NCBI GenBank assembly: GCA_018334095.1
Contig: JAGXTE010000058.1
Coordinates: 62,001 to 126,000 of the forward strand
Reading direction: 5' to 3'
DNA length: 64,000 nucleotides
Origin: Nitrosarchaeum sp.
GTDB lineage: Archaea; Thermoproteota; Nitrososphaeria; Nitrososphaerales; Nitrosopumilaceae
Under the pieces are notes generated by a model. It searched no databases, was not told the DNA's origin, and was given only the letters and a program-made list of their open reading frames with translations. Shown here one piece after another: positions 26,171-35,235 of this stretch (its first letter is position 1; every line of letters starts with the position of its first letter). The translations under genes were made by a program, and so were the position numbers.

Positions 26171-26325
26171 ATATTTTTCTTCCATTTTTTTGGTTTTCTA
26201 ATGAAAATTTTCCTACATCCATTACAACAAAAAAATAATTTCTTTCCATCATATTCATGAGTTACTGCTAATTCTTCAGAAAGCTCAATTCCACAAACGG
26301 GGTCTACTGGCACAAATTTTTTCAC
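26167..26325 (-). CDS. 52-aa YHS/TRASH metal-binding protein
   Basis: GTG-to-TAA frame. Product: MKKFVPVDPVCGIELSEEL followed by AVTHEYDGKKLFFCCNGCRK and a basic tail. VDPVCGIEL, EYDGKKLFFCCNGC and a trailing FxxxPxKW are diagnostic of the YHS domain, which binds soft metals such as Cu. Stand-alone YHS proteins of about 50 residues act as metal sensors or chaperones. The frame overlaps the last 4 bp of the asparagine-synthase-like gene tail to tail. In a copper-rich ammonia oxidiser a copper role is plausible, but this is inference. Confidence 0.72.
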   Translation of the reverse strand: MKKFVPVDPVCGIELSEELAVTHEYDGKKLFFCCNGCRKIFIRKPKKWKKNI

Positions 26326-26378
26326 AGATCATTTCTATTTATAGATATGTTGGATTAGATCTGAAGACAGGTTGAAAA

Positions 26379-26744
26379 TTATGAGTGGATTATTTTCAAT
26401 ATTTTTTTTGGAAGCACACCGTAATCGGCATCAGGTTCTGAAACAACATACAAAATATCATCATTAACTAAAAAACTAATTGCTAATGCACGTTCTCTTG
26501 ATGCTAATGCAAAATTTACCGGACCCAATTGTTTATCAAATTCTTTTCTCATTTTTACTCTTAATGCAAGTTCCATGAAGATCATCTCATCATCTTTTTC
26601 ATTCTCTAATGGTTCAACATTTTCTTTCATTCCACCAGCAACCAATCTTCCTCGTTCATTAATTACTCCAGCAAATCTAATTTTAGGGTCTAATGACAAA
26701 ATCGTTTTACAAATAGCAGAATAATCAAAAATCTTAGAAGACAA
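26379..26744 (-). CDS. Hypothetical protein, DUF6659-like (roadblock-type fold?)
   Basis: 121 aa, soluble. The pattern LSLDPKIRFAGVINERGRLVAGGMKENV then ALASRERALAISFLVNDDILYVVSEPDAD fits the small thaumarchaeal family annotated as DUF6659, with a profile or roadblock/LC7-like alternation of strands. These proteins have many paralogues in thaumarchaea; their role is not established. Family placement is from memory of the sequence style. Confidence 0.6.
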   Translation of the reverse strand: MSSKIFDYSAICKTILSLDPKIRFAGVINERGRLVAGGMKENVEPLENEKDDEMIFMELALRVKMRKEFDKQLGPVNFALASRERALAISFLVNDDILYVVSEPDADYGVLPKKILKIIHS

Positions 26745-26829
26745 ATTTCTGATTATAATCTCAAATTACCCATTTATTATCTTTCCATAGAATTCATCGC
26801 TTCAACGCATGAATAAACAATTTTTGAAA

Positions 26830-27930
26830 TCATGAAGTTAATTTCTTAACCAATGCAAGAAATTCTTCCTCAGGCATTGGAGGAATTTTCATTATTTCAA
26901 GATTTTCAGAAACATGCACGGGTAATTTTTGTCCTACCAGTGGAGATATTACACCAGGAGATGAACGAATAAACTGCAAGGCACGAAGTGATGGTTTTAG
27001 TTCATTAAACTCTGGCATTGCACCAGGTGTCAATAATCGTCCTTGCATTAATGGTACACTTGTAAATACTCCAACATTCAACTTTGATGCTGCTTCCAAT
27101 ATAGAAACAGGTTTTCCTGCAAGTGTTTGATTCTTTGCAAGTAGTGCTTGATCATAATACATGTTAAATGGAAGTTGAATAAAGCGAAATCCATGATTTT
27201 CACCACCTACAGTTTTTGCCAATTCTACTGTATCTTCTAATGAAAGATATTGGGGATTATCAGAAGAAACTCGAAAACATTCCCATGTTGCCATACCATA
27301 AAATTTTATTTTTCCTTCTTTTCGTTTTTGTTCATATAATTCAAAGACAAATTTTAGATTTTCCAAAAACTTTTCTTTTGAGATGTCTTTGATTTGACCC
27401 TCTACAGCATTATGCAGGTATATCAAGTCAATACATTCTAAACCTAGATTTTTCAGACTACGTTCTAGTTGATCATCAAGATATCGTGGAGTCATACAAT
27501 GGTATCCGGAGGATACGTCACCTTCTTTTAGTATCCCTTTTTGAGTATATTCATCTTTAACGTATTCCCAAAATTCTTGTTTTATATCAGCATCGTTTGT
27601 AATATATCCATTTTTTGTACTGATAAAAATTTGATCACGAGTAATTTTTTCTTCGTTAATTAATTCATAGATTGCTTTTCCAACAGAACGTTCGGCTTTT
27701 TGGGCTCTATAATTAATTGCAGTATCAATTACATTAATTCCAGATAAAACAGATTGTTTTACTGCATTTTTTACAAGTTCGTCGGTCTGATCATTTGGGT
27801 CTCCAAGATAGGTACCAATACCAACATTAGATAATTCAAGACCATGTATCTTCTTAAAATTTAATGAATTTACGCTTGAGTTTTTAACAAATTTAGTCGT
27901 ACCTTCAGATGTAGCAAATCCTGTGATCAT
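26830..27930 (-). CDS. Aldo/keto reductase family protein
   Basis: About 366 aa. TIM-barrel AKR hallmarks: GIGTYLGDPNDQTDELVKNAVKQSVLSGINVIDTAINYRAQKAERSVGKAI (catalytic Asp and Tyr in DTAINYR), FISTKNGYI (Lys), and IDLIYLHNAVEGQ (His region). It contains an insertion giving a longer chain than the usual 320 aa. It is probably NADPH-dependent, substrate unknown. Start chosen at the ATG of MITGFATSEG; two starts lie 9 and 12 bp upstream. It follows the UbiA prenyltransferase by about 30 bp. Confidence 0.8.
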   Translation of the reverse strand: MITGFATSEGTTKFVKNSSVNSLNFKKIHGLELSNVGIGTYLGDPNDQTDELVKNAVKQSVLSGINVIDTAINYRAQKAERSVGKAIYELINEEKITRDQIFISTKNGYITNDADIKQEFWEYVKDEYTQKGILKEGDVSSGYHCMTPRYLDDQLERSLKNLGLECIDLIYLHNAVEGQIKDISKEKFLENLKFVFELYEQKRKEGKIKFYGMATWECFRVSSDNPQYLSLEDTVELAKTVGGENHGFRFIQLPFNMYYDQALLAKNQTLAGKPVSILEAASKLNVGVFTSVPLMQGRLLTPGAMPEFNELKPSLRALQFIRSSPGVISPLVGQKLPVHVSENLEIMKIPPMPEEEFLALVKKLTS

Positions 27931-27960
27931 AAAAATCATCAAACATTACTGAATTTATGT

Positions 27961-28857
27961 CTAGTTGATTAATACTGCATCAAACAAAAAACTTAGCACA
28001 AACAATGTTCCGGTAATTCGGCTAAACGTTAGTGTGTTAGACATTGAAGGTACTAGTTCATCAATGGAATCAAAATTTTTGCTGAGACTAAGACCTGCTT
28101 TTATCAATAATGGAATACCAAGAATCGTAATAAGAGACAATATTGGGAAAATTTCTAAAAAAATCCCAATTAAAATTACAAAATATGAAATTAAAGGAAA
28201 ACCCCAAAAAATAGATGTTGCCCTTTTTTTACCAACTGCGATCACTAGAGTTTTTCGACCTTTAGATTTATCTGCATCATGATCTGGAAACGATGTAATA
28301 AACAAGACCAACGAAGACAAAACTCCTACAACTATTCCTCCTAAAATCGATTCAATAGTAATTTGATTTGATTGAATAAAAAAAGTTCCAAGCACTATCA
28401 TCGTACCTTTTACTGCTACAAAAAATTCAGCAAGTCCAGAGTCTACAATTTTTGTAGAATAAAAATAGATAGACAAAATTGCAAATCCTAGAATTGCAGC
28501 AATAATTATTCCATCAGTGAATACAAAATAAAATCCAATTATAGAGCCTAAAATTAAAAATCCAATTCCTACACGATAAACAGAAGATGGTTTGAGCAGT
28601 CCCTCTGGCAAAACACCTGTTCCTCCACTCATTTTGGTTCGTTTAGTAGCAGTGTCTATCCCTCTTTTGTAATCCCAGTAATCATTTAACAAGTCAACAC
28701 TAGCATGAAGTGCCATCACACCAGCAAATGTCAAAAAAGCATCAAATAGATCAATAGTATAATGTTGATTCCAATGTATAGCAAGACCAAGTGAGACGGC
28801 TATAACTGAGGCTAAAAGAAACTTGACACGTATAACTCTAAGCCATACAGAGATCAT
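27961..28857 (-). CDS. UbiA-family prenyltransferase (MenA-like)
   Basis: 298-aa membrane enzyme with about nine helices. Two Asp-rich motifs bind the prenyl diphosphate: NDYWDYKRGID (about residue 56) and DHDADKSKGRKTLVIAVGKK (about residue 193). The DxxDxxKGxKTL form is typical of MenA/dihydroxynaphthoate prenyltransferases. It may act in menaquinone synthesis or in tail addition to another aromatic; thaumarchaea contain menaquinones. ATG at 28857 starts directly before the first helix. Confidence 0.8.
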   Translation of the reverse strand: MISVWLRVIRVKFLLASVIAVSLGLAIHWNQHYTIDLFDAFLTFAGVMALHASVDLLNDYWDYKRGIDTATKRTKMSGGTGVLPEGLLKPSSVYRVGIGFLILGSIIGFYFVFTDGIIIAAILGFAILSIYFYSTKIVDSGLAEFFVAVKGTMIVLGTFFIQSNQITIESILGGIVVGVLSSLVLFITSFPDHDADKSKGRKTLVIAVGKKRATSIFWGFPLISYFVILIGIFLEIFPILSLITILGIPLLIKAGLSLSKNFDSIDELVPSMSNTLTFSRITGTLFVLSFLFDAVLIN

Positions 28858-28919
28858 CAAAGAGTTAAACAAACACAATATAATATTTCTATGTAAATTT
28901 ACAATTAAAATTTATCAAA

Positions 28920-31520
28920 TTAAAGTTCTTCTTCTTCCCAATCTTCTTCAAGTGGAGCTTTTGATTTTTTCAAAAACAATACAACTAGCACCCCAATCAA
29001 AAGTATTGCAGCTAAAATCACATAAACAATCCATTCAGGTAAATCAAGATCAACAGTATTCAATGTTTTATCAGGAGAATCAACATTAATTGTCAAAGTA
29101 TCCTTTCCTTCAGAATAACCTTCAGCAGTAGCAATAAGATTTAATGAAATGCTAGGACCGTTTGTTGCAGTTAATCTAATAACTGCACTTCCATCAGGAC
29201 CTGTTTGAATAACATCTGGAACTACCACTGAGTTTCCATCAGCGTTAATTTTAATAGAGGCACCTGGAACTGATTCAGCATTTTCATCATCAATAAATAA
29301 TTTTATTTCAACAGGTTTGTCAACTGGAATTTGATCAGTCAAACCACTTGTAAATATTTTTAATTTTGTCAATGAAGAATCAGTACTAATTTCAGATTCA
29401 GTTCCTATCACACCTTTTGCACTTGCTGAAATTATAGAATTTCCTATTACACCGGTAGTTTCAATTGGAAATGAAGCATAAGAAACACCAGAAGGAATTA
29501 CAGCATCATCAATTACTTGTACCAGACTTTCTTTAGATGATGTAATTTTAGACTTTATATCATATGTAGGGATTATCGGATTGCCTTGTAGATCAACAAT
29601 TTGCACTATGCCAAAATTTTTGTCATGATTTGCATTTATTTTACTCATAGGAAGTAATACAGAAATCTTAGATGATGGTTGAGTAACAAAGGTTTTTTTG
29701 GTTTCAAGTGACAAATCAGCACCCTCTCCAATTGGAATTACTTTCAAATCAATAAAATTTTTATCTTCAGTTATAGTAAATGAGTCACTACGAAGTGTTG
29801 CAAATGCAAAAGTAGTATCCTTTTTGATTTCAATTATGCCATTTGTAGGCGTGACAAGATATTTTGAATCATGTTTCAGTACTTTTGGTCTATCTTGACT
29901 ATCTATTGCAATCAAAAATACATCAAAATTTCCTTCACGATCAAATAGTATTGTATTCTGACCAGTCGGGGAGAAAATTCTAGCCTCTTTTTGCTCAAGC
30001 GTATTAACAACTTCAGTTAAAACAGAATCAGAACCCACACCCTGAACAGATGCAGAAATCAAAACAGGTCCACTTTTTTGTCCTGAACTAATTGTAGCAG
30101 TACCAAAAGAGTTACCTACTTCAATTTTACCAATGTCTTTAATTGTAACTAATTTTGAATCACCAGAAATTACATTTAATTTTTTAACATAACCATCAGC
30201 ATAATAATTTTCATTTGTTTGAATTGGATAAAATTCACCTTCTTTTAGATCATCTATAGTTAAAATGATTATATTTTCATCTTCAGTATCTTCTGTTTCT
30301 TGAATAATTGGATTTCCATTTTCATCAACATCATCATCATCGTCTTCTACTGCAATAACTTGATAAGTCACAATACTAGTAGCATTACTAGGAATTCTTT
30401 CTGGAATGAATAATTGTATGTCTTTTTCAGTTATTTTATTATTATCAATGTTAATTGACTTTCCTACTGTTGAAAACGTATCAGTAGCAATTCCATATCC
30501 TTCTGCACTTACACCAATTTTAATATCATTGGCAAGTAAATGAGAGAGGTCTAAATTTTGTCTAAGATAATAGCCAAACTGTCCTTTTTTAATTACAGTT
30601 TTTACTTCTTTCATAGTATCATCTAATTTATCACCAACTGAATATTGATCATTTGAGAAAAAATTTAATTTAATATCTTCAGGAGTAATTGTAGGATTTC
30701 CATCAGAATCAACTACACTTACAAAAATATCAATTTGTTTTTTAACATCAGCATTAATTAATTTTGGAAAAACATTAATCGCTAAAGAAGTAGGAAGTGT
30801 CGAAGAGATCTTTATGCTTTTTGCAGTATCTAAATTAGATTCATTTTGAATTGCACGTAAAAATGTGTTTCCAACTTTTTGATGAGTTTCAAGGGTTCCC
30901 CAGGCATAATAATCACCCTTTTTTATAGTTAAAACATCAGAATTTGGGGTAGCTAGTAATTTTTCATATTCTAAATCAATATCGATATCAAATGGTGCTC
31001 TAATGATGTAATTATCAGATGTTCTCAAATAAACAGAAAAAGGCATTTTAGAATTTACGTGCATATCATCAGAAGGCAAATTTAATTCCAAAATAAGATC
31101 ATCGGGAAGATGAGTTTCATTGTTACCTATCTGAATTTTTTGAGAGGAAGTTTTGGAATTTAATGATGCAGTGATTACAGCATTACCTGTTAAATCTCCA
31201 ACCGATACATCAAATGAAGCATACTCTTCATTTGCTTTTAAGATAACTTTTTCAGGAACAGATACCAAAATAGGGTTATCAGAGAATAGTGTAAACGTTA
31301 CATCTTTAGATGATGTAATCGGAGTTCCGCTTTTACTTAGAATGAAAATATATCCTATATGATGATCATCTTTGCCTTCATCAATATGCGATGGAGTTAT
31401 TGATAATTTGATAGAGTACTCTGAAAGTGATTCAAGATTTTGAGCATATGCAGTTTGTAAATGTAAAGGTAATAAAATTATAATTGTTAAAAGAAAGATG
31501 AGAGATTTTTTGTGAGTCAT
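28920..31520 (-). CDS. Membrane-anchored surface protein with Ig-like repeats
   Basis: 866 aa. An N-terminal signal peptide (KSLIFLLTIIILLPLHLQTAYAQ) is followed by about seven repeats of roughly 100-120 residues, each with an Ig-like/Big-domain strand pattern (for example VVDSDGNPTITPEDIKLNF, IVDLQGNPIIPTYDIKSKI, LSKSGTPITSSKDVTFTLF). One repeat carries an acidic insert (VEDDDDDVDENGNP) that could bind calcium. The C-terminal helix YVILAAILLIGVLVVLFL anchors it, with an acidic cytoplasmic tail. It ends a minus-strand cluster of pilin genes and is likely exposed on the cell surface as adhesin or pilus-associated protein. Confidence 0.75.
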   Translation of the reverse strand: MTHKKSLIFLLTIIILLPLHLQTAYAQNLESLSEYSIKLSITPSHIDEGKDDHHIGYIFILSKSGTPITSSKDVTFTLFSDNPILVSVPEKVILKANEEYASFDVSVGDLTGNAVITASLNSKTSSQKIQIGNNETHLPDDLILELNLPSDDMHVNSKMPFSVYLRTSDNYIIRAPFDIDIDLEYEKLLATPNSDVLTIKKGDYYAWGTLETHQKVGNTFLRAIQNESNLDTAKSIKISSTLPTSLAINVFPKLINADVKKQIDIFVSVVDSDGNPTITPEDIKLNFFSNDQYSVGDKLDDTMKEVKTVIKKGQFGYYLRQNLDLSHLLANDIKIGVSAEGYGIATDTFSTVGKSINIDNNKITEKDIQLFIPERIPSNATSIVTYQVIAVEDDDDDVDENGNPIIQETEDTEDENIIILTIDDLKEGEFYPIQTNENYYADGYVKKLNVISGDSKLVTIKDIGKIEVGNSFGTATISSGQKSGPVLISASVQGVGSDSVLTEVVNTLEQKEARIFSPTGQNTILFDREGNFDVFLIAIDSQDRPKVLKHDSKYLVTPTNGIIEIKKDTTFAFATLRSDSFTITEDKNFIDLKVIPIGEGADLSLETKKTFVTQPSSKISVLLPMSKINANHDKNFGIVQIVDLQGNPIIPTYDIKSKITSSKESLVQVIDDAVIPSGVSYASFPIETTGVIGNSIISASAKGVIGTESEISTDSSLTKLKIFTSGLTDQIPVDKPVEIKLFIDDENAESVPGASIKINADGNSVVVPDVIQTGPDGSAVIRLTATNGPSISLNLIATAEGYSEGKDTLTINVDSPDKTLNTVDLDLPEWIVYVILAAILLIGVLVVLFLKKSKAPLEEDWEEEEL

Positions 31521-31553
31521 TTTTGTTTACCATAAAAAGTAAAAAAGGTGGGG

Positions 31554-32111
31554 TTAACCACTTTGTTGACCTGCTATAATTGTCCCTACAAAGACTGCAC
31601 CGTTAGCTGTAGTTAGTTTGAACTGTGTATCTCTGCCATTTTTGATGTTTTCACCAAGATTCATAATGATTGAAACTTGTTGTCCTGGTTGAAGTTCTGC
31701 AGAAGATGTAGTCAAAAATGAACTAGGCCCAGCTGTAAGAACTTGATATTGTCCCGGGTTTGGAGCAGAACTAGTATAGTTGTATACTGAACCGCCAAAT
31801 CTAACTTCACCTAATGTGACTTTACCAACACTGTTACTTTGTAGATAAACTGCTACATCTTCACCCAAGATAAGACCGTTTCCGGGAGTGTTTGCTGCAG
31901 CGAATGTTGTACCATCATGGTTTAACAAGTTAGTTCCATCAGTAGCATCATAACCAGTGAATTTCAGAGATTCGATGTTTGGGGAACCGCTTACTTGAGC
32001 AGAACTAAAGAATCCTTGTGAGAACACAAAGACAATACTTCCACCCACGACTGCGATAGCGACTAAAAGAAGTGTTGCAATGATTGGTGCAACTGCTCTT
32101 CTAGAGGTCAT
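31554..32111 (-). CDS. Archaeal type IV pilin/archaellin-like protein
   Basis: 185 aa from the ATG at 32111. The class III signal peptide is short and basic (MTSRRAVAP), cut by a prepilin peptidase ahead of the conserved hydrophobic helix IIATLLLVAIAVVGGSIVFVFSQGFF. The rest is a beta-rich, Gly/Ser/Asn-rich head like that of archaellins and major pilins. Longer in-frame starts (from 32189) would bury the signal and are rejected. This is the best candidate for the major subunit. It is in line with three larger pilin-like genes. Confidence 0.8.
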   Translation of the reverse strand: MTSRRAVAPIIATLLLVAIAVVGGSIVFVFSQGFFSSAQVSGSPNIESLKFTGYDATDGTNLLNHDGTTFAAANTPGNGLILGEDVAVYLQSNSVGKVTLGEVRFGGSVYNYTSSAPNPGQYQVLTAGPSSFLTTSSAELQPGQQVSIIMNLGENIKNGRDTQFKLTTANGAVFVGTIIAGQQSG

Positions 32112-32241
32112 TTTTTGTTTTTTTGACGTTATGTATGTCATTCTTGATTGTATAAAATTAAAAAAGATGTTAAAGAGATCTGTGTTCAAAATGCACTACA
32201 TTTTGCAAAAGTGTGCATTTGTAATTAAAAATGAACAAAAA

Positions 32242-34023
32242 TTATGGTGTATCTACTTGTAAAACAACTTCAGCTAATGGTCCAATAGAAAAACCACTAT
32301 TAGTTTGTCCTTGAGCTAAAACATACATGACATAAAGTTTATCAGTAGTGATATTTGGAGCCCGCGCAGTAAATGAAATTATATCTGCAACATTAGAAGC
32401 ACTGCCAAGTGCAGTAGATGTAACACCAACTATCTGATGAGAGTTATCACCAAATTTAGTAACAGAAGGAGTACCAACAAATCCAACAGAATTAGTAATT
32501 GTCACATCAGTCCAATCTTTTGGAACATTGATAATTAATTTAGCACCTGAATTAATTGTGGTAGATGATACAGTATCCATATCAGCTAGTGTCACATTAA
32601 ACAATCGAATACTATTAGGAGATATTCCCACTATACTAGACATAATATTATTACTAGATCTTGGATTTAGTGGGTCACTTGTTAAATGAACATTAATAAT
32701 TGAAGAGTCAGTACCAGACATTGTTGATTGATATCCAGCCTTACCAAATGATCCTAACGTGGTAAAAACAGAACCTTGAACAACTACAGACTCTAAAGAT
32801 GCGGTTCCAGATGGTTTTCCAGGTTCAACTTTTGTTAAAAATGATTTAGTAGAATTTCCAGGGATTATGATAGGCGTAGTACTTTGCCACATTAATGCAT
32901 TTTCTGATGGACATGACCAATTACTATCTGAACCTAAAACAGGAGAAATTGGATTAAAAGTACATGCCCCGCCACCTCTGTCAAATAACTTGTCATTATT
33001 TTGTGCACCAGGTGCAAATGCAGTAATAACTAATTTACTCACTTGCATATCAGCATTAATAGGATTTACAACATTGATTCCCCACACTGCTTGTGCATCA
33101 TCAGATTTACCCTGAGACGAAGGGATTATAATAAATAGTTGTGGTCTTGCAAGCAACTCATCATTGACAATATCTGGATCAGTGCTGCCAGAACTTCCAT
33201 CAGTAGGCAATCTCAAAACACTAATGTCTGAAACAGGATTAGATGTATGACCACCATCACCTACTGCACTACCTGAAAATCTAAGTTGATTTCCACTATC
33301 ACCATCTACCTGATAATCCCAAGAGAACATTACAGATGCACCACCATTCAAATCTGTAAATGTTGGGATATTAGCTGAGGAGGACACAATATGACCAGTG
33401 CCAGTACCTACAAAAGTAAGTGGGTTCGGGCGTACGTTGTAAATAGTTTCAGAGCCAGTGTTAGTAACTAACATTGCCACAGTGACATTTTGTCCAACAA
33501 TTACATCTGGAGGATCAGTAATTAATTCTGCACGTAATCCATTAGAAGAAGAGCCATACGATAATTCAGCTATTTTGACAGTTCCTAGTGTTGAGATTAT
33601 TTTTACATCATATGTGTCTGGAGTTATGTAAAGAGGTTGAGTAGCAAGGATATTTGATTTAAATCCAGATGGCACAAATGCATCATTAGAATTAACAGAA
33701 AAAGGTTTTGCAGGTTGAGTAGGTAAAGTTTTGTTTGTAATCCATATACGAGAGATCTCAACTGGGTTTTGACCAGTGTTATCAACAGAGACATCTAGAA
33801 TATTATTTGCATCAGTAGAAACTGAAATATCAAATTTCTCTTGTTGTTTTTTTAGTTCTACATCAGCAACTACTCTTTGTGTATTTACAATATCAGTTTG
33901 AGAATCAAGAGCAAGACTCATTGCAGAAAAACCAGCAATCATCAAAACAGTAAAAATCAATGCCCCAACTACAGATGAGATACCACGCCTAGATTTATGG
34001 GAAAATAAGGAAATATGAGTCAT
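32242..34023 (-). CDS. Large pilin-like surface protein, 593 aa
   Basis: N-terminal class III signal (HKSRRGISSVVGALIFTVLMIAGFSAMSLAL), followed by a long extracellular region of beta-strand, Ser/Thr/Asn-rich sequence with CARDB-like or Ig-like modules (for example DPPDVIVGQNVTVAMLVTNTGSETIYNV). Typical pilins are 100-250 aa, so this is an unusually long subunit, perhaps a tip or adhesive minor pilin. A proline-rich spacer lies between modules. It overlaps the upstream gene by ATGA. Confidence 0.7.
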   Translation of the reverse strand: MTHISLFSHKSRRGISSVVGALIFTVLMIAGFSAMSLALDSQTDIVNTQRVVADVELKKQQEKFDISVSTDANNILDVSVDNTGQNPVEISRIWITNKTLPTQPAKPFSVNSNDAFVPSGFKSNILATQPLYITPDTYDVKIISTLGTVKIAELSYGSSSNGLRAELITDPPDVIVGQNVTVAMLVTNTGSETIYNVRPNPLTFVGTGTGHIVSSSANIPTFTDLNGGASVMFSWDYQVDGDSGNQLRFSGSAVGDGGHTSNPVSDISVLRLPTDGSSGSTDPDIVNDELLARPQLFIIIPSSQGKSDDAQAVWGINVVNPINADMQVSKLVITAFAPGAQNNDKLFDRGGGACTFNPISPVLGSDSNWSCPSENALMWQSTTPIIIPGNSTKSFLTKVEPGKPSGTASLESVVVQGSVFTTLGSFGKAGYQSTMSGTDSSIINVHLTSDPLNPRSSNNIMSSIVGISPNSIRLFNVTLADMDTVSSTTINSGAKLIINVPKDWTDVTITNSVGFVGTPSVTKFGDNSHQIVGVTSTALGSASNVADIISFTARAPNITTDKLYVMYVLAQGQTNSGFSIGPLAEVVLQVDTP

Positions 34024-34718
34024 CGAGCATTGCCACTCTCAAGTAAAAATTCTACAAGGTTAATACTGCCAATATTTAGAAAAACACGTATTCCCTTATT
34101 TAGCAAAATATCAGAATCATCATCACCAAGCTTAATCAAAAGGTTAACAGTTTCACCACTTTTAATTTCATTATTAATAGATTGAACAGTTAATGAATCA
34201 GGAATTATTGAAAACATTCCATCATGAGGATAGTTACCTCCTGAAGAAATATCCTGCAAAGTGTTCAAAGTAGCACCTGATGTTTGAATATCCCAAGAAT
34301 GACGGACATTATTTAATTGAATGTTCTCTAAAAAGACGGAATTGATACTGTTGTTTTTAATTTTAATTATAATAAATTCAGAACCACCATTTGATGGAAG
34401 TTTATCTGAATTTAATACAGAACATGTATCACCACATATTTTACTATCAAACTCATTATCAAGATTAGAAATTTGTAATAGAGTAGTAGAATCACGTGTA
34501 TCATATCCTAATAATTTGATTGATTTTGTTGCAGTATCTAATGACGAAGCAGTAGCTAAATTTCCAGAGATAAATGAATCATTTACAAAATAAGTTAAAG
34601 TTGTTGCACCAGTCACAGTTATTCCCATAAGCAGCATTGTCGAAATGATATCTGTGATCCCTCTCCGTTTAGTTCCACGAGATTGTTTTTCCAGTTTTAA
34701 CATCAAATAATTTTTCAT
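34020..34718 (-). CDS. Pilin-like protein, 232 aa
   Basis: The N-terminus KRRGITDIISTMLLMGITVTGATTLTYFV is a class III prepilin signal and helix. The rest is a beta-rich head with one CGDTC pair that may form a disulphide. It overlaps the following gene by 4 bp (ATGA), so it is part of the same operon. Probably a minor pilin. Confidence 0.7.
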   Translation of the reverse strand: MKNYLMLKLEKQSRGTKRRGITDIISTMLLMGITVTGATTLTYFVNDSFISGNLATASSLDTATKSIKLLGYDTRDSTTLLQISNLDNEFDSKICGDTCSVLNSDKLPSNGGSEFIIIKIKNNSINSVFLENIQLNNVRHSWDIQTSGATLNTLQDISSGGNYPHDGMFSIIPDSLTVQSINNEIKSGETVNLLIKLGDDDSDILLNKGIRVFLNIGSINLVEFLLESGNAR

Positions 34719-34725
34719 TTTAATC

Positions 34726-35235
34726 CTATGTATTATACGGACTAGCTACAGTAGAAAAGAAATTACCTTTTGATGTTGTAATAGAAATTTTATATTCAGA
34801 TGTACGATATGTAGGATCATCCCAAGTTTGTGAATTTAGATTTGCATTAATAACAACAGGATCACTTGATTCTTTTATCTGGATGGTAGTACCAACACTC
34901 TCATCCCAATTCACAAGAATATTTTGAGTATCAAGTTTGACTACAGTTATACTTTCAATTGTAGATTCGGTTGTACCAATATTTGCTAGATACAGTATGA
35001 TTTGATCAGTTCCAGGCTCAAATCGTATATGCTCAAACATCAAATTTTCTCGAAATGCCTCGTTTTTTGGTTTGTCATGAAAAGTCAAATCATATGAAAA
35101 TGCATTGATTTGATTCATACCATTAAACAACACCACAGATCCGATAGATGTAACAACTCCCAAAATTACAACACTGCCCATAACTTGACTTACTGCGCGT
35201 CTTCTTTTTAGAGAATTAGTTAATGGGTATTTCAT
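34726..35235 (-). CDS. Pilin-like protein, 169 aa
   Basis: LKRRRAVSQVMGSVVILGVVTSIGSVVLFNGMNQI is a class III signal plus hydrophobic helix, followed by a small beta-sandwich-like head. It overlaps the upstream zinc-ribbon gene by 4 bp and is followed by the next pilin 7 bp on. Likely a minor pilin or pseudopilin that initiates assembly. Confidence 0.7.
   Translation of the reverse strand: MKYPLTNSLKRRRAVSQVMGSVVILGVVTSIGSVVLFNGMNQINAFSYDLTFHDKPKNEAFRENLMFEHIRFEPGTDQIILYLANIGTTESTIESITVVKLDTQNILVNWDESVGTTIQIKESSDPVVINANLNSQTWDDPTYRTSEYKISITTSKGNFFSTVASPYNT

Noticed and set aside
28823-29089. Plus-strand frame opposite UbiA and the surface-protein genes
   Set aside because: It is antisense to real coding sequence and shows no domain; a typical shadow of AT-rich genes.
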